In this document: piece after piece, positions 16,022 to 24,293 of the stretch | Layout: the number at the start of each line of letters is the position of its first letter | Position numbering within the stretch: the first letter of the stretch is position 1 | DNA from: Pseudomonas spelaei | Lineage (GTDB): Bacteria > Pseudomonadota > Gammaproteobacteria > Pseudomonadales > Pseudomonadaceae | Length of the DNA: 64,000 nucleotides | Direction: 5' to 3' | NCBI RefSeq assembly: GCF_009724245.1 | Contig: NZ_WNNK01000001.1 | Location: forward strand, 186,001-250,000 | Translations under genes and position numbers: made by a program | Notes under the pieces: generated by a model | Seen by the model: the letters and a program-made list of their open reading frames with translations, nothing else | The model's database searches: none | Told to the model about the DNA's origin: nothing

Positions 16022-16732
16022 ATGAGCCACGCCGTCTCCCGTTTGCGCACCCAGCGCCTGGCCCGGGCCATCAGGCCTTTTGTCGCCCGCGGTTCTCGCG
16101 CCGAACGCTGCCCCGCCTGCCGTGTGATCCCCGAGTATTGCCTGTGTGCCTGGCGGCCGAAGGTCCAGGCCAAATCGGCCATGTGCCTGTTGATGCATGA
16201 CGTGGAACCCATGAAACCCAGCAATACCGGCTGGCTGATTGCCGATGTGATCGGCGACACGACGGCGTTCCCTTGGTCACGAACCGAGGTGGAGCCCGAA
16301 CTGCTGGCGCTGTTGGCAGACCCGCAGTGGCAGCCTTATATCGTGTTTCCCGGTGAGTTCGTGGCGCCTGAGCGGGTGGTCAACGAGGTCAAGCTGGCCC
16401 CTGGCAAGCGTCCGCTGTTCATCCTGCTGGACGGAACCTGGAGCGAGGCACGCAAGATGTTTCGCAAGAGCCCGTACCTGGAGCACTTGCCAGTACTGAG
16501 CCTGGAGCCTGAGCAGCTGTCGCGCTACAAGCTACGGCGCTCCAAGCGCGATGACCACTTCTGCACCGCCGAAGTCGCGGCCCTGTGCCTGGAGTTGGCG
16601 GGGGATCAGCCGGCCAGTGAGGTGCTGGATGCTTACCTGGATGTTTTCAGCACCCATTATCTGGCTGCCAAGTTTCAGCTGGCGCTGGACCCGACAGACA
16701 TCATCCACACTCGCCTGACACCTTATCTATAG
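16022..16732 (+). CDS. tapT: tRNA-uridine aminocarboxypropyltransferase (DTW domain)
   Basis: A 236-residue DTW-domain protein of the YfiP/TapT type, which transfers the aminocarboxypropyl group of SAM to U47 of tRNAs to form acp3U. Signature elements are a Cys cluster CPACRVIPEYCLC near residue 30 (likely zinc site), the MHDVEPMKPSNTG region, and the name-giving DGTW in ILLDGTWSEARKMF. C-terminal RRSKRDDHFCTAEVAA is also typical. It is monocistronic. The start at 16022 lacks a strong Shine-Dalgarno, but the family start follows directly. Confidence 0.88.
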   Translation: MSHAVSRLRTQRLARAIRPFVARGSRAERCPACRVIPEYCLCAWRPKVQAKSAMCLLMHDVEPMKPSNTGWLIADVIGDTTAFPWSRTEVEPELLALLADPQWQPYIVFPGEFVAPERVVNEVKLAPGKRPLFILLDGTWSEARKMFRKSPYLEHLPVLSLEPEQLSRYKLRRSKRDDHFCTAEVAALCLELAGDQPASEVLDAYLDVFSTHYLAAKFQLALDPTDIIHTRLTPYL

Positions 16733-16943
16733 GCATCGTGGCCAGAGGACCTTGGCATGATGGCACCGCAGCCGTCGTGCCCGGTAAAATGCCCACGGGC
16801 GTAGCGCTTGACCACCCAGGCTGCGCTGGGCATGCTTGGCGCCGATCAGGGCGCCGCCGTAAATTTTCAAGCGTCGCGAGTGGTACTTTTGACGTTGAAC
16901 GTGCCCTGTGGTGCCTGTCTTGCGGTCACCTTGTGTTGCCTTG

Positions 16944-16970
16944 GCGAGCACTGAACCCATCGGTGCTCGC
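16944..16970. promoter_or_regulatory. Inverted repeat in the erdR leader
   Basis: GCGAGCAC and GTGCTCGC are perfect 8-base inverted arms separated by 11 bases, 25 bases before the erdR start. It could be a regulator site or RNA hairpin; no T-run follows. The rest of 16733-16994 shows nothing else I can name. Confidence 0.4.
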
Positions 16971-16994
16971 ATAAAAAACAGGATCATTTGAAAA

Positions 16995-17645
16995 ATGGCC
17001 ACATACGAAATCCTGATTGCCGATGACCACCCACTTTTTCGCAGTGCACTCCATCAGGCCGTCACGCTGGGCCTGGGGCCGGATGTACGCTTGGTTGAAG
17101 TTGCCAGCATTGCCGAACTGGAAACCCGCCTCACCGAAAAGTCTGACTGGGACCTGGTGTTACTGGACCTGAACATGCCCGGCGCCTATGGTTTTTCGGG
17201 GCTTGTGTTGCTCCGCGGGCAATACCCGCAGATTCCCGTGGTGATGGTTTCGGCCCAGGAAGAGGCATCGGTGGTGGTGCGCTCCAAGGAGTTCGGTGCC
17301 AGCGGCTTCATTCCAAAATCCAGCGCCATGGAAGACATTCAAAAAGCCGTGCGCAGGGTGCTGGACGGCGATGTTTCCTGGCCGCCACAAGCGTTTGAAG
17401 AGATCAATGTCTCTGATGAAGCCAAGGCGGCACGTGATGGCTTGGCCAGCTTGACCCCCCAGCAGTTCCGGGTGCTGACCATGGTGTGCGAAGGGCTGTT
17501 GAACAAGCAGATTGCCTACGAGTTGAGCGTGTCCGAAGCGACCATCAAGGCGCACGTGACAGCGATTTTTCGCAAGCTCGGGGTACGTACACGCACTCAG
17601 GCGGCGTTGCTCTTGCAACAACTTGAGTCAATTTCGCAGCAGTAA
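16995..17645 (+). CDS. erdR: LuxR-type response regulator ErdR
   Basis: A 216-residue NarL/FixJ-type regulator: receiver domain (residues 1-120, phospho-acceptor Asp in LLDLNMPGAYG, Lys in GFIPKSSAMED) and a C-terminal LuxR helix-turn-helix (LTPQQFRVLTMVCEGLLNKQ, then ELSVSEATIKAHVTAIFRKL). In P. aeruginosa the orthologous position (next to dgkA) is ErdR, a regulator of ethanol/acetate oxidation and central carbon flow. No cognate kinase gene is adjacent, as for other orphan regulators of this group. Confidence 0.85.
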   Translation: MATYEILIADDHPLFRSALHQAVTLGLGPDVRLVEVASIAELETRLTEKSDWDLVLLDLNMPGAYGFSGLVLLRGQYPQIPVVMVSAQEEASVVVRSKEFGASGFIPKSSAMEDIQKAVRRVLDGDVSWPPQAFEEINVSDEAKAARDGLASLTPQQFRVLTMVCEGLLNKQIAYELSVSEATIKAHVTAIFRKLGVRTRTQAALLLQQLESISQQ

Positions 17646-17720
17646 GACGCTATACATTCACGCTTTTTTGACTTTGCGTGCTCTAGTTTTCCCACTCCTT
17701 TTTTTGCAGTTGCCTACTCT

Positions 17721-18083
17721 ATGTCGCCTTTCAAAGGTCAAACCGGTATCAAACGTATCCTTAACGCAGGCGGTTATTCCCTGGATGGCCTGCGTGCAGC
17801 TTTCACTGGCGAGGCGGCGTTTCGCCAGCTGGTGTTGCTTAACGTCATCCTGATTCCGCTGAGTTTTTTCCTGAATGTCAGCCGGGTCGAACGGGCATTG
17901 TTGATTGCCGTCTGCCTGCTGGCGCTGATCGTCGAATTGCTCAATTCGGCGGTAGAAGCGGCCATTGACCGGATCTCCCTGGATCGTCACCCCTTGTCGA
18001 AGAACGCCAAGGACATGGGCAGCGCCGCGCAGTTCGTGGCGTTGACCATGATTACCCTGGTGTGGGCCGTGATCCTGATCTAA
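17721..18083 (+). CDS. dgkA: Diacylglycerol kinase DgkA
   Basis: A 120-residue inner-membrane protein with three membrane helices, matching the E. coli DgkA length. Key motif: ELLNSAVEAAIDRIS, with the catalytic Glu, and the N-terminal amphipathic AAFTGEAAFRQL. It phosphorylates diacylglycerol left over from lipid and glucan modification. It converges with finR with only 6 bases between the stops and no visible terminator. Confidence 0.95.
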   Translation: MSPFKGQTGIKRILNAGGYSLDGLRAAFTGEAAFRQLVLLNVILIPLSFFLNVSRVERALLIAVCLLALIVELLNSAVEAAIDRISLDRHPLSKNAKDMGSAAQFVALTMITLVWAVILI

Positions 18084-18089
18084 AGACAT

Positions 18090-19016
18090 TCAGGCAATGT
18101 TGGGCAGCACGATCTCGTCGCTGCGCTGTACCCCGGCGGTAAAGGACCGGCACAGCTCCAGAAACTCGCGCATGGCCGAGGTCTGGTATTTCTGCTTGTG
18201 CCAGATGAAGTAGAACTGCCGGGCCAGGTCCAGGTCCGGGGTTTCTACCGGTACCAGGCTGCCGCGTCGGAAGGCATCGCGCAGGGCCAGCCGTGAAATG
18301 CAGCCAATCCCCAATCCTGACTCCACTGCGCGTTTGATCGCCTCGGTGTGTTCCAGCTCCAGGCGGATATTCAACGCGCTGCGGTGATGCCGCATGGCCT
18401 GGTCGAAGGTCAGGCGTGTGCCGGAGCCTTGTTCCCGCAGGATCCACGCTTCATGGGTCAACTCTTCCATGGTGGCTTGGCCGCGCTGGGCCAAGTGATG
18501 CTGGGGCGCGCAAAACACCACCAGTTCGTCCTCCACCCAGGTTTGCACCTCGATGTCCGGGTGGCTACAGTCGCCCTCGATTAGACCCAGGTCAATTTCG
18601 TAGTGCGCCACCTGATGCACGATATGCGCAGTGTTTTGCACATGCAGCTTCACCTGGCTCTCCGGGTGCTGCTGCATGAAGCTGCCGATCAGCAGCGTGG
18701 CCAGGTAGTTGCCGATGGTCAGAGTGGCGCCGACCGCCAAGGAGCCGAAGCCGGATTTGCCGTTGAGCAGGTCCTCGATCTCCTTGGCCTGGTCCAGCAG
18801 CGCCACCGCTTGGGGTAACAGCTGGCGGCCGAGGGCATTCAGGCTCAGGCGTTTACCGGCGCGGTCGAACAATTGGCAGCTGGATTGACGCTCCAGCTCG
18901 GTAATTGAGGTGCTGGCGGCGGATTGAGATAAGGCCAGAAGGCCAGCAGCGCGGGAGACGCTTTCCTGCTGGGCGACGGCGACGAAGACTTGCAGTTGAC
19001 GTAGAGTAAATCGCAT
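18090..19016 (-). CDS. finR: LysR-type regulator FinR
   Basis: A 308-residue LysR regulator: N-terminal winged HTH (LRQLQVFVAVAQQESVSRAA, then LALSQSAASTSITELERQ) and a periplasmic-binding-like effector domain. It is divergent from fpr, and in Pseudomonas the gene at this place is FinR, which activates fpr under oxidative and sulphite stress. The start at 19016 (MRFTLRQLQVF) is chosen as the family start; the frame extends 45 codons further upstream into the fpr promoter, which is unlikely. Confidence 0.88.
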   Translation of the reverse strand: MRFTLRQLQVFVAVAQQESVSRAAGLLALSQSAASTSITELERQSSCQLFDRAGKRLSLNALGRQLLPQAVALLDQAKEIEDLLNGKSGFGSLAVGATLTIGNYLATLLIGSFMQQHPESQVKLHVQNTAHIVHQVAHYEIDLGLIEGDCSHPDIEVQTWVEDELVVFCAPQHHLAQRGQATMEELTHEAWILREQGSGTRLTFDQAMRHHRSALNIRLELEHTEAIKRAVESGLGIGCISRLALRDAFRRGSLVPVETPDLDLARQFYFIWHKQKYQTSAMREFLELCRSFTAGVQRSDEIVLPNIA

Positions 19017-19140
19017 ATCGATATAACCGATAACCCTTATCTTAATAATCCAGTTAACAGATATTGTCGCCGCCATTAGAATGCTGTGCAATTGCGCATC
19101 TATCATTTGGCGCAGACCCATTTCCAGGAGTTCCCCGTAC
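19017..19140. promoter_or_regulatory. finR/fpr divergent promoter region with candidate LysR operator
   Basis: The intergenic region carries GATAACCCTTATC (19029-19041), a perfect inverted repeat GATAA/TTATC with 3-base spacer, of the size expected for a LysR site, close to the finR start. The fpr Shine-Dalgarno AGGAG is at 19126-19130. Promoter elements are not assigned. Confidence 0.45.
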
Positions 19141-19920
19141 ATGAGCAACATGAACCACGAGCGTGTCCTCAGTGTTCATCACTGGAACGACACTCTGTTC
19201 AGCTTCAAGTGCACCCGTGACCCGGGCCTGCGCTTCGAGAACGGTCAGTTCGTGATGATCGGCCTGCAACAGCCCAACGGCCGCCCTCTCATGCGTGCTT
19301 ACTCCATCGCCAGCCCGAACTGGGAAGAGCATCTGGAGTTCTTCAGCATCAAGGTCCCGGATGGCCCGCTGACTTCCCAATTGCAGCACTTGAAGGAAGG
19401 CGACGAGATCATCATCAGCAAAAAACCGACCGGCACCCTGGTGCTGGACGATTTGAAGCCGGGCAAACATTTGTACCTGCTCAGCACCGGCACCGGTCTG
19501 GCGCCATTCATGAGCGTCATTCAGGACCCGGAAACCTACGAGCGTTTCGAAAAAGTGATCCTGTGCCACGGCGTGCGCTACGTCAACGAAGTCGCTTACC
19601 GCGAATTCATCACCGAGCATCTGCCGCAGAACGAGTTCTTCGGTGAAGCTTTGCGTGACAAGTTGATCTACTACCCAACCGTGACCCGCGAACCCTTCGA
19701 AAACGAAGGTCGCCTGACCGACCTGATGCGTAGCGGCAAGCTGTTCACTGACATTGGTCTGCCGCCGATCAACCCCGAGGACGATCGCGCCATGCTGTGC
19801 GGCAGCCCGAGCATGTTGGACGAGACCAGCGAAGTGTTGAACAGCTTCGGCCTGAAGGTTTCGCCACGGATGCGCGAACCGGGTGATTACCTGATCGAGC
19901 GAGCGTTCGTCGAGAAGTAA
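19141..19920 (+). CDS. fpr: Ferredoxin-NADP+ reductase
   Basis: A 259-residue flavoprotein of the bacterial Fpr type. FAD is bound by LMRAYSIASPNWEEH, NADPH by LSTGTGLAPFMSVI, and the C-terminus ends in FVEK as in the subclass with short tails. It exchanges electrons between NADPH and ferredoxin or flavodoxin, supporting iron-sulphur cluster repair and superoxide defence. Start ATG at 19141 has a clear SD; an upstream in-frame ATG at 19081 lies within the regulatory region. Confidence 0.96.
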   Translation: MSNMNHERVLSVHHWNDTLFSFKCTRDPGLRFENGQFVMIGLQQPNGRPLMRAYSIASPNWEEHLEFFSIKVPDGPLTSQLQHLKEGDEIIISKKPTGTLVLDDLKPGKHLYLLSTGTGLAPFMSVIQDPETYERFEKVILCHGVRYVNEVAYREFITEHLPQNEFFGEALRDKLIYYPTVTREPFENEGRLTDLMRSGKLFTDIGLPPINPEDDRAMLCGSPSMLDETSEVLNSFGLKVSPRMREPGDYLIERAFVEK

Positions 19921-19936
19921 GCGCTACGCAAAAAAG

Positions 19937-20025
19937 TGTGGGAGCGGGCTTGCCCGCGATGGCGATGTATCAGTCAACAATTGTGTCGACTGAACAGGCG
20001 CATCGCGGGCAAGCCCGCTCCCACA
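19937..20025. repeat. REPIN (paired REP palindromes)
   Basis: The arms TGTGGGAGCGGGCTTGCCCG and CGGGCAAGCCCGCTCCCACA are inverted copies flanking a 40-odd base centre, the layout of a Pseudomonas REPIN. It lies between the convergent fpr and trmO ends. Confidence 0.93.
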
Positions 20026-20039
20026 GTTGTTTTTGGCAT

Positions 20040-20735
20040 TTAATCGGCCGCAACCACTTCCAGCACACAAATCATCCCAGCCTCGGGATAGTGCCACCGC
20101 ACATCCACATCCCAGAACCGCACCCCATATTCCCGCTCAGGCCCCGGTGTCTGGTATGCCGGTCGTGGATCCTGTGCCAAACACTGCTCAATCAACGCCA
20201 CCAATGGCTCCCCAAGGCGTTGTGCGTGGCCTTGTGCCTGTTGCAGGGCAGACTTCAGCCATTGCACGGGAATCAGCTGTGGCGCCGCACTGGCGATGCT
20301 GTTGGTCGCCGTATCGATGATGTCGGCGTAGGGCACATACGGCTTGATGTCGAGAATCGGCGTGCCGTCCAGCAAATCAATGCCGGATATCCACAGGCGA
20401 TTGGTCTCCACCTTGTCCAGTTTCACCACCGATTGGCCGATGCCGTTGGGGCGATGAGTGGCGCGGGTGGCAAATACCCCCATGGATTTGTTGCCGCCCA
20501 GACGCGGTGGGCGGACTTTCAGGCGGGGTTTTTCTTCCAAGGCCTGATGAAACAAAAACAGCAACCACACGTGGCTGACCTGCTCCAGGCCTTGTACCGC
20601 CTCGCCCTGATCGAACGGTGCCACCAACTCCAGCACACCTCGGGCGGCAGGCGCCAGTTGCGGCTGGCGCGGGATGGCGAACTTTTCCTTGAAGCAGGAG
20701 CGGACGAAGCCGATGGGCGAGACGCTGTAGCTCAT
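20040..20735 (-). CDS. trmO: tRNA (adenine(37)-N6)-methyltransferase TrmO
   Basis: A 231-residue TrmO/TsaA/YaeB protein that methylates N6 of t6A37 in some threonine tRNAs. It shows the family start VSPIGFVRSCFKEKFAIPRQ, the ATRATHRPNGIGQSVVKL region, and IDLLDGTPILDIKPYVPYAD, both central to the SAM-binding barrel. It follows the YehS-like gene by 4 bases, so the two share a transcript. Confidence 0.93.
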   Translation of the reverse strand: MSYSVSPIGFVRSCFKEKFAIPRQPQLAPAARGVLELVAPFDQGEAVQGLEQVSHVWLLFLFHQALEEKPRLKVRPPRLGGNKSMGVFATRATHRPNGIGQSVVKLDKVETNRLWISGIDLLDGTPILDIKPYVPYADIIDTATNSIASAAPQLIPVQWLKSALQQAQGHAQRLGEPLVALIEQCLAQDPRPAYQTPGPEREYGVRFWDVDVRWHYPEAGMICVLEVVAAD

Positions 20736-20739
20736 GGGC

Positions 20740-21201
20740 TTAGGCGCGAACGCGCAGCGTCAGGCCCTTGAGGAAGTTACGCAACAACTGGTCGCCACAC
20801 GTGCGGTAGTTGGTGTGGCCGAATTTTCGGAACAGCGCACTCAGTTCGGGCTTGGACACCGGGAACTCGGAAGCCTTGAGGATGGCGTGCATATCGTCTT
20901 CCTTCAGTTCGAAGGCGACCCGCAGTTTCTTCAGGATGATGTTGTTGGTCACCGGCAACTCGATCGGCTGTGGTGGGCGGCTCTCGTCCTTGCCACGCTT
21001 GAAGATCACCAGGCCGTCGAGGAAATGGGCCATGACTTCGTCCGGGCAGAACACAAAGCCTTCTTCCTCGTCTTTCTTGAGGTAGGTCAGCAGGTCGTCC
21101 TTGGTGACATCCATGCCGCCGAGCTTGATGATCTCGACCATCTTGTTGTCGCTGATGTCGAGCATGTAGCGCACGCTGCGCAGTACGTCGTTGTGAATCA
21201 T
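20740..21201 (-). CDS. YehS-like DUF1456 protein
   Basis: A soluble protein of about 153 residues made of two similar helical DUF1456 units: NDVLRSVRYMLDISDNKMVE...KDDLLTYLKKDEEEGF and NNIILKKLRVAFELKEDDMH...KPELSALFRKFGHTNYR. Function is unknown. The ATG at 21201 is favoured because GGAT precedes it and the family begins at MIHND; an upstream ATG at 21219 is in frame. Confidence 0.85.
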   Translation of the reverse strand: MIHNDVLRSVRYMLDISDNKMVEIIKLGGMDVTKDDLLTYLKKDEEEGFVFCPDEVMAHFLDGLVIFKRGKDESRPPQPIELPVTNNIILKKLRVAFELKEDDMHAILKASEFPVSKPELSALFRKFGHTNYRTCGDQLLRNFLKGLTLRVRA

Positions 21202-21277
21202 GTTGGCAATCCTGGTCATTCAACTGTGAACACCGCCCAGAGAGGCGGTGTCGAGAGGTTCGGCGGCGAAAGAGCGG

Positions 21278-21988
21278 TTAGAACTTCTCTTTGCCGGACA
21301 GATAGCGCCATTGGCCCACCGGCACTTTGCCGATGGAGACTCCGCCAATGCGGATGCGTCGAATAGCGACGACTTTCAAGCCAACGGCTTCGCAGAACAA
21401 GGCAATCACACCCGGTTGCGGATTTTTCAGCGCAAAGCGCAGGCGGTTCTCGTTCTGCCAGCTGGCTTTCACCGCAGGCAACTCCTTGCCCTTGTAGGTC
21501 AGGCCATGGTTCAGGCGGTTCAGGCCGTGCGCAACCATGTCCCCGGACACTTCGACCACATACTCCTGCTCGATCTTGGCGGCATCGGCCGTCAATTTGC
21601 GCAGGATTTTCCAGTCCTGGGTAAACACCAGCAGGCCGCTGGCGTTGGCTTGCAGGTCGGCGCTGGCTGTCAGGCGCAGGAAGTGGCCCTTGAGCGGGCG
21701 CTTGCCGAAGCGGTGCTCATCCGACAGGCTCTCGGCGCTGATGGATTGCATCGCCGTCTCGGCGTCCACGCCAGCCGGCGCGTGCAGCAAGATCGTCACC
21801 GGCTCCGGGGCCGTGGCCTTGGCATCGGGGTCCAGTTCGACTTTCTGGGTGGCGACCTTGAACTGCGGTTCGTCGATCACTTCGCCGTCCACCGTGACCC
21901 AGCCGCCTTCGATGAACAACTCAGCCTCCCGACGGGAGCAGCCGACCAGTTCGATGAGGCGTTTGGAGAGACGTATGGGGTCAGTCAT
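21278..21988 (-). CDS. RsuA/RluF-family pseudouridine synthase-like protein, altered catalytic motif
   Basis: A 236-residue protein with an N-terminal S4 RNA-binding domain (IRLSKRLIELVGCSRREAEL...WVTVDGEVI) and a pseudouridine-synthase domain. In active RsuA-family members the motif R-L-D-x-x-T-x-G-L holds the catalytic Asp. Here the aligned stretch reads DLQANASGLLVFTQD, so the Asp place is Gln, though another Asp stands two residues earlier. The strands EQEYVVEVSG and LNRLNHGLTYKGKELPAVKA and the C-terminal part are conserved in style. It may be catalytically inactive or a divergent subfamily. Its 3' neighbour is the YehS-like gene. Confidence 0.85.
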   Translation of the reverse strand: MTDPIRLSKRLIELVGCSRREAELFIEGGWVTVDGEVIDEPQFKVATQKVELDPDAKATAPEPVTILLHAPAGVDAETAMQSISAESLSDEHRFGKRPLKGHFLRLTASADLQANASGLLVFTQDWKILRKLTADAAKIEQEYVVEVSGDMVAHGLNRLNHGLTYKGKELPAVKASWQNENRLRFALKNPQPGVIALFCEAVGLKVVAIRRIRIGGVSIGKVPVGQWRYLSGKEKF

Positions 21989-22070
21989 GACAAGGGCCGT
22001 AACAAAAGGGGGCAGCTATTGTACCTGTGTGGCGCCGGTTAATCCCGGCCCCATTTCAGTGGTGCGGCTT

Positions 22071-22544
22071 TTAGCCACTGCTCGCCTGCTGCTGGCCCTG
22101 ACGTAAACGCATATGCAGCAAAGGATAAGGCTGCCCCATGCCGTCATGATCGGTGCGTCCGATCACTTCAAAACCCTGCTTGAAGTAGAAGCCCAGGGCT
22201 TGCGGGTTCTGTTCGTTGACGTCCAGCTCATCGGCATTCAGTTGTTCGATCGCATAGCGCAGCAATTGTCGGCCCAGGCCGTGGCCACGGTGCGCCGGGT
22301 CGATAAACAGCATCTCGACCTTGCCCGCCGCCACGCCCGCAAAGCCAGTGATGCGCTGGCGCGAGTCCTTGGTGCAGATCAGCATCACCGCATCCAGGTA
22401 GCGAGTCAGCACGAGGTTTTTCAGCAACTCGATGTAGCTGTCCGGGAGGAAGTCATGGGTGGCGCGCACCGAAGCCTCCCAGATGCGGGTCAACTCCGGA
22501 TAGTCGCTGGTTTTAGGTGTGTGGATAACCGAATGCTGACGCAT
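22071..22544 (-). CDS. GNAT N-acetyltransferase, YjaB-like
   Basis: A 157-residue GNAT protein. The acetyl-CoA loop is FIDPAHRGHGLGRQLL, followed by DVNEQNPQALGFYFKQGFEV and GQPYPLLHMRL, all closely resembling E. coli YjaB. Its substrate is unknown. The ATG at 22544 has an AAGGGG Shine-Dalgarno; the open frame extends to 22610, into the rimO terminator, which is unlikely to be translated. Confidence 0.85.
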   Translation of the reverse strand: MRQHSVIHTPKTSDYPELTRIWEASVRATHDFLPDSYIELLKNLVLTRYLDAVMLICTKDSRQRITGFAGVAAGKVEMLFIDPAHRGHGLGRQLLRYAIEQLNADELDVNEQNPQALGFYFKQGFEVIGRTDHDGMGQPYPLLHMRLRQGQQQASSG

Positions 22545-22595
22545 GCCCGCTGCCCCTTGCCGATGATCGGCACTGATGGGCAAAACGATAGACCT

Positions 22596-22634
22596 AAAAA
22601 AGCCCCGCATCTTGTTAAAGAGCAGGGCTTTTTC
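22596..22634 (-). terminator. rimO terminator
   Basis: AAAAAGCCC and GGGCTTTTT form a stem around an 18-20 base loop, giving a T-run on the minus strand soon after the rimO stop. Confidence 0.85.
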
Positions 22635-22647
22635 AATTTTTTACACG

Positions 22648-23988
22648 TTATGCGCGCTTTTCAGCCCAGAGGTCGTACTCGTCGGCATCCGTCACCGTGC
22701 ACCAGACTTTATCACCTGGCTTCAGGTCGCTGGCATCGTCGATAAACACGTTACCGTCGATTTCCGGAGCGTCGAAGAAGCAGCGGCCAACCGCGCCTTG
22801 CTCGTCGACTTCGTCAATCAGCACTTCGATCTCCCGGCCGATGCGCAGTTGCAGGCGCGCCGAGCTGATGGCCTGTTGATGGGCCATGAAGCGTTCCCAG
22901 CGGTCTTGCTTGACGTCATCTGGAACAATCGCTGCGTCCAGCAGGTTGGCCGGAGCACCTTCCACCGGCGAGTACTGGAAGCAGCCAACGCGGTCCAGTT
23001 GGGCTTCGGTCAGCCAGTCCAGCAGGTACTGGAAGTCTTCTTCGGTCTCGCCGGGGAAGCCGACGATGAACGTGGAACGGATGATCAGTTCCGGGCAGAT
23101 CTGGCGCCAGTTCTTGATCCGCGCCAGGGTCTTGTCTTCGAAGGCCGGGCGCTTCATGGCCTTGAGGATTTTCGGGCTGGCGTGCTGGAACGGGATGTCC
23201 AGGTACGGCAGGATCTTGCCGGCGGCCATCAACGGGATCAGCTCGTCAACGTGCGGGTACGGGTAGACGTAGTGCAGGCGCACCCACACGCCGAGGCTGC
23301 TCAAGGCTTCGCAGAGTTCGGTCATGCGGGTTTTCACCGGCGCGCCGTTCCAGAAGCCGGTGCGGTACTTGACGTCGACGCCGTAGGCGCTGGTGTCCTG
23401 GGAAATCACCAACAACTCTTTGACGCCGGACTTGACCAGGCGCTGGGCCTCGTCCAGTACGTCACCCACCGGACGGCTCACCAGCTTGCCGCGCATCGAC
23501 GGGATGATGCAGAAGCTGCAGCTGTGGTTGCAGCCTTCGGAAATCTTCAGGTACGCATAGTGACGCGGGGTCAGCTTGATGCCTTGTGGCGGTACCAGGT
23601 CGATCAGCGGGTTGTGATCCTGACGCGGTGGCACCACTTGGTGCACGGCATTGACCACCTGCTCGTACTGCTGCGGACCGGTCACGGCCAGCACGCTCGG
23701 GTGCACATTGCGGATATTGCCTTCTTCCACACCCATGCAGCCGGTGACGATGACCTTGCCGTTTTCCTTGATGGCTTCGCCGATCACTTCCAGGGATTCC
23801 GCCTTGGCCGAGTCGATAAAGCCGCAGGTGTTGACCACCACCACGTCCGCGTCCTGGTAGGTGGACACGACGTCATAACCTTCCATCCGCAGCTGGGTGA
23901 GGATGCGTTCGGAGTCGACCAGAGCCTTCGGGCAACCCAGGGATACAAAGCCGACCTTGGGGTTGGCTTTTGCGATGGTGGTGGACAT
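22648..23988 (-). CDS. rimO: Ribosomal protein S12 methylthiotransferase RimO
   Basis: A 446-residue radical-SAM methylthiotransferase that modifies Asp88 of ribosomal protein S12. It has the N-terminal UPF0004 domain with Cys in [12 protein letters not shown], the radical-SAM CxxxCxxC cluster in [17 protein letters not shown], and a C-terminal TRAM-like domain ([20 protein letters not shown]). RimO is favoured over MiaB by the [12 protein letters not shown] start. The ATG at 23988 has GAGG upstream; a longer in-frame extension to 24066 is ignored. Confidence 0.97.
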   Translation of the reverse strand: MSTTIAKANPKVGFVSLGCPKALVDSERILTQLRMEGYDVVSTYQDADVVVVNTCGFIDSAKAESLEVIGEAIKENGKVIVTGCMGVEEGNIRNVHPSVLAVTGPQQYEQVVNAVHQVVPPRQDHNPLIDLVPPQGIKLTPRHYAYLKISEGCNHSCSFCIIPSMRGKLVSRPVGDVLDEAQRLVKSGVKELLVISQDTSAYGVDVKYRTGFWNGAPVKTRMTELCEALSSLGVWVRLHYVYPYPHVDELIPLMAAGKILPYLDIPFQHASPKILKAMKRPAFEDKTLARIKNWRQICPELIIRSTFIVGFPGETEEDFQYLLDWLTEAQLDRVGCFQYSPVEGAPANLLDAAIVPDDVKQDRWERFMAHQQAISSARLQLRIGREIEVLIDEVDEQGAVGRCFFDAPEIDGNVFIDDASDLKPGDKVWCTVTDADEYDLWAEKRA

Positions 23989-24293
23989 GTCTAACCTCGG
24001 TATTGAATGACGCCGCCAGTCGTGCACGACAAGCTGCGGACGGGCACTTGGCGTGCCTCTGATCAAAAAGTGCGCAATTCTATCGACGTGAATCGCTCTT
24101 GACCAGCTTTATGCAGGGAAATGCGACGAGTGCTGCGCTATGCTTCGCGCCGTTGCACCTGGGTGAAACCCTGCGGTCAATAAATCGTCTGTAACGAGAA
24201 GTAAAACAGCGCATGCTGTGCACAGCTTAGGCGCCGGCCTACGGGTGTGCTGTTTATAAAAGACCTCAGGTCAAAAAAGGGCAGGAGTGGTTA
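23989..24293. other. Divergent intergenic region rimO/kup
   Basis: 305 bases without a gene, carrying both promoters. In the kup leader, AAACAGC (24204-24210) and GCTGTTT (24249-24255) are perfect inverted arms, and between them lies the 12-base palindrome GCTGTGCACAGC (24215-24226). This may be an RNA structure or operator; no known riboswitch is recognised. Confidence 0.5.

Noticed and set aside
22576..23994. 472-codon frame antisense to rimO
   Set aside because: It is a shadow; rimO on the other strand has the radical-SAM motif and a proper start.
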